Assembly (NCBI GenBank): GCA_946481585.1
Contig: CAMLOF010000179.1
Location: 1-6,238, forward strand
Origin: an uncultured Macromonas sp.
GTDB taxonomy: Bacteria; Pseudomonadota; Gammaproteobacteria; Burkholderiales; Burkholderiaceae
DNA: 6,238 bases
Direction: 5' to 3'
Shown: piece by piece, positions 4,572 through 6,238 of the stretch
How positions within the stretch are numbered: the stretch's first letter is position 1
How the letters are laid out: each line of letters opens with the position of its first letter
The notes under the pieces: model-generated
Told to the model about the DNA's origin: nothing
What the model saw: the letters and a program-made list of their open reading frames with translations, nothing else
Database searches by the model: none
Position numbers and translations under genes: made by a program

Positions 4572-6238
4572 ACGCGGCAACAACCCGCAAGACAGCGTCT
4601 GGCCCACGGCAGACGAATCGGCCTTTGCGCCATCTTGGTTTGTGCCTCCCGCCAGTGTGCAAGCCAGCATGCCCCAAGATGCAGACCCCTGGAGGTCGCC
4701 CGCCCGGCTGTGGACTTACCTGATGCGTGCGCGGGTGTTCATTGCTGCGGTACTGCTGGCGCTGCAGTTGTTCATCGTCTTGCAAGGTGGTGGCCCAGCC
4801 TGGCTGCTTTGGCCAGGCCTGCTTTACCTGGCTGCCACCGCCGCCGTATTGCGCTGGGCAAGGCCCCGGTCTTCAGACTCGGTCTGGTCACCCCGCTGGG
4901 CGCTTACGCTGTGGATGGACTTGGCCATGTTTGCCTTGCTGCAGTACTTCCAGCAAGGCAACATCAACTACACGCCCCTTTTTGCCCTACCGGTACTGCT
5001 GGCTGCCATATTGGGGCCGCTGCTTTTGGCCTTGGGCAGTGCCGCTGCCGCCACCCTATTGCTGCTGTGGGACGCGTGGTCCATATCGCTGTACAACCCA
5101 GACTTGGCCACCACTCGCTTCTTGCAAAGTGCGCTTACCGGTGCGGGGCTGTTCCTGGTGGCATGGCTGGCCCACCAACTGGCGGCAAGGCTGGCACGCG
5201 AACAAATGCAGGCGCAGCGCAGCCAGGCACTGGCCCGCACACAAACCGACGTTAACGCGCTGATAGTGACCGGGCTGAAAGAAGGCGTGTTGGTGCTGGA
5301 CACCACAGGCGTGGTTTGGCACGCCAACCCGGCGGCACAGCTGATGCTGGGTGCCGCAGAAGCCAGTAACGCCCCGCGCGACCTGACGCGCACGCCCGGT
5401 TGGCCCCTACTGTACGGCTGGGTGCAAAGCTGCTTTGCCTTTGGGCAAGACGAAGACACCGAACTTGTGGTGCCCGCCCCCGGTGGCGGAACCCGCAAAC
5501 TGCGTGCCCGCGCCCGGCCCACCGTGGGCGACACCGGCGCGCGCGCCTGCGTGGTGTTCCTAGAGGACCTGCGCGACGTAGAAGCCCGTGTGCAAACCGA
5601 AAAGCTCGCGGCCATGGGCCGCGTGTCTGCCGCCGTGGCGCACGAAATACGCAACCCCCTGGCCGCGATTGCCCAGGCCAACGAACTGCTGGACGAAGAC
5701 ACCACCGACCCCACGCACAAGCGCCTGACGACCATGATTGGCCAGAACGTGAAGCGCCTGGGCCGCACAGTAGACGACATTCTGGAAGTGGTACGCCCCC
5801 CGCTGCCCGTGAACCAGCGAACCCTGCCCACCATTGCCCTGGACGACACCGTGGAGCAGTTGCTGGCCGAATGGTTACAGCTGCGCCCCCAGGGTGAACG
5901 GCTGCAATACACCGCCGCTGCACCCAGCATATCGGTGGCGTTTGAGGCCGAACATCTGCGGCGCGTGCTGGTAAATCTGCTGGACAACGCCGACCGCTAC
6001 GCCAGCAATGAATGCGCCGCTATTCGGCTACGCACCCACGTCAACACCACAGATGCCACCGCCACCGTGGAAGTGTGGAGCGACGGCCCGGAACTCCCTG
6101 ACCAGGTACGCGAACACCTGTTCGAGCCATTCGCCTCTTCCCACAGTCGCTCCAGTGGCCTGGGCCTGTACATATGCCGCGAACTGTGCGGGCGCTACGG
6201 CGCCACGCTGGACTACCGGCGGGCGCTGAGCCAGGGCA
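4537..6238 (+). CDS. pilS: PilS-type sensor histidine kinase (partial, extreme C-terminus off the right edge)
   Basis: An open frame of 567 codons without a stop encodes a membrane histidine kinase. Numbered from the GTG at 4537, about six membrane segments lie at 66-83, 89-108, 121-138, 145-162, 163-182 and 196-212. A PAS domain follows (about 242-340, with 'GVLVLDTTGVVWHANPAAQ'), then HisKA 'AAVAHEIRNPLAAIAQ' with phospho-acceptor His369. The ATPase domain has an N box 'VLVNLLDNADRYA' (Asn480, Asn484), G1 'WSDG' (Asp516), F box 'LFEPFASS' and G2 'SSGLGLYICRELC' (Gly541, Gly543). Architecture and position after PP0621 fit PilS, which with PilR activates type IV pilin transcription through sigma-54. 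An NtrB-like kinase is less likely because of the membrane region. The start is uncertain: GTG 4537, TTG 4558 (14-base overlap with the upstream gene) and ATG 4669 are all in frame and none has a strong ribosome binding site. Only a few codons should be missing. Confidence 0.87.
   Translation, partial: MEKNTNALPKAERGNNPQDSVWPTADESAFAPSWFVPPASVQASMPQDADPWRSPARLWTYLMRARVFIAAVLLALQLFIVLQGGGPAWLLWPGLLYLAATAAVLRWARPRSSDSVWSPRWALTLWMDLAMFALLQYFQQGNINYTPLFALPVLLAAILGPLLLALGSAAAATLLLLWDAWSISLYNPDLATTRFLQSALTGAGLFLVAWLAHQLAARLAREQMQAQRSQALARTQTDVNALIVTGLKEGVLVLDTTGVVWHANPAAQLMLGAAEASNAPRDLTRTPGWPLLYGWVQSCFAFGQDEDTELVVPAPGGGTRKLRARARPTVGDTGARACVVFLEDLRDVEARVQTEKLAAMGRVSAAVAHEIRNPLAAIAQANELLDEDTTDPTHKRLTTMIGQNVKRLGRTVDDILEVVRPPLPVNQRTLPTIALDDTVEQLLAEWLQLRPQGERLQYTAAAPSISVAFEAEHLRRVLVNLLDNADRYASNECAAIRLRTHVNTTDATATVEVWSDGPELPDQVREHLFEPFASSHSRSSGLGLYICRELCGRYGATLDYRRALSQG

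Noticed and set aside
3532..4785. A 417-codon open frame on the minus strand.
   Set aside because: It lies antisense to the YpjD-like, PP0621-family and kinase genes, has biased composition (Gln, Gly, Arg, His) and no family resemblance.
4968..5987. A 339-codon Ser/Arg-rich open frame on the minus strand.
   Set aside because: It is antisense to the kinase PAS and HisKA regions, which show clear motifs; the Ser/Arg richness is the usual mirror of GC-biased codons.

Overview
This 6.2 kb window is compact, GC-rich bacterial chromosome. It looks like a betaproteobacterium of the order Burkholderiales, probably Comamonadaceae. The reasons are the strong G/C third-position bias, the resemblance of the proteins to that group, and the gene order around ffh (ffh diverging from an ypjD-like gene, a PP0621-family gene and a PilS-type kinase). 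Nothing points to a mobile element, phage, CRISPR array or recent insertion. The genus cannot be fixed from the sequence.

Layout. Two transcription directions diverge from a 57-base gap at 3469-3525. Leftward (minus strand) run ffh (signal recognition particle GTPase), a small CbiM-like polytopic membrane protein, and then a tight three-lipoprotein operon: a CsgG-like protein, a DUF4810 protein and a DUF799/GNA1162-type protein cut off by the left edge. A 78-base gap before the CsgG-like gene carries an extended -10 promoter candidate and a strong ribosome binding site, so the lipoprotein operon probably has its own promoter. Rightward (plus strand) run a YpjD/CcsA-type cytochrome c assembly-family membrane protein, a small membrane-anchored PP0621-family protein with a CxxC...C...H motif, and a PilS-type sensor histidine kinase that runs off the right edge with only its extreme C-terminus missing. 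These three genes overlap end to start.

How the genes fit together. Ffh serves co-translational membrane targeting and is housekeeping. The three lipoproteins are each preceded by a Shine-Dalgarno sequence and are packed with a 1-base gap and a 14-base overlap. This suggests coupled translation of an envelope complex, whose function is not established. The right-hand chain probably ends in a PilS/PilR two-component system controlling type IV pili, with pilR expected just outside the window. I found no clearly undescribed system. The points most worth a second look are the solitary CbiM-like protein without the metal-binding N-terminus, the small zinc-finger-like protein translationally locked to PilS, the possible leaderless start of the ypjD-like gene, and the high share of ATA codons in the kinase gene. 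There is no gene-free stretch longer than 78 bases.
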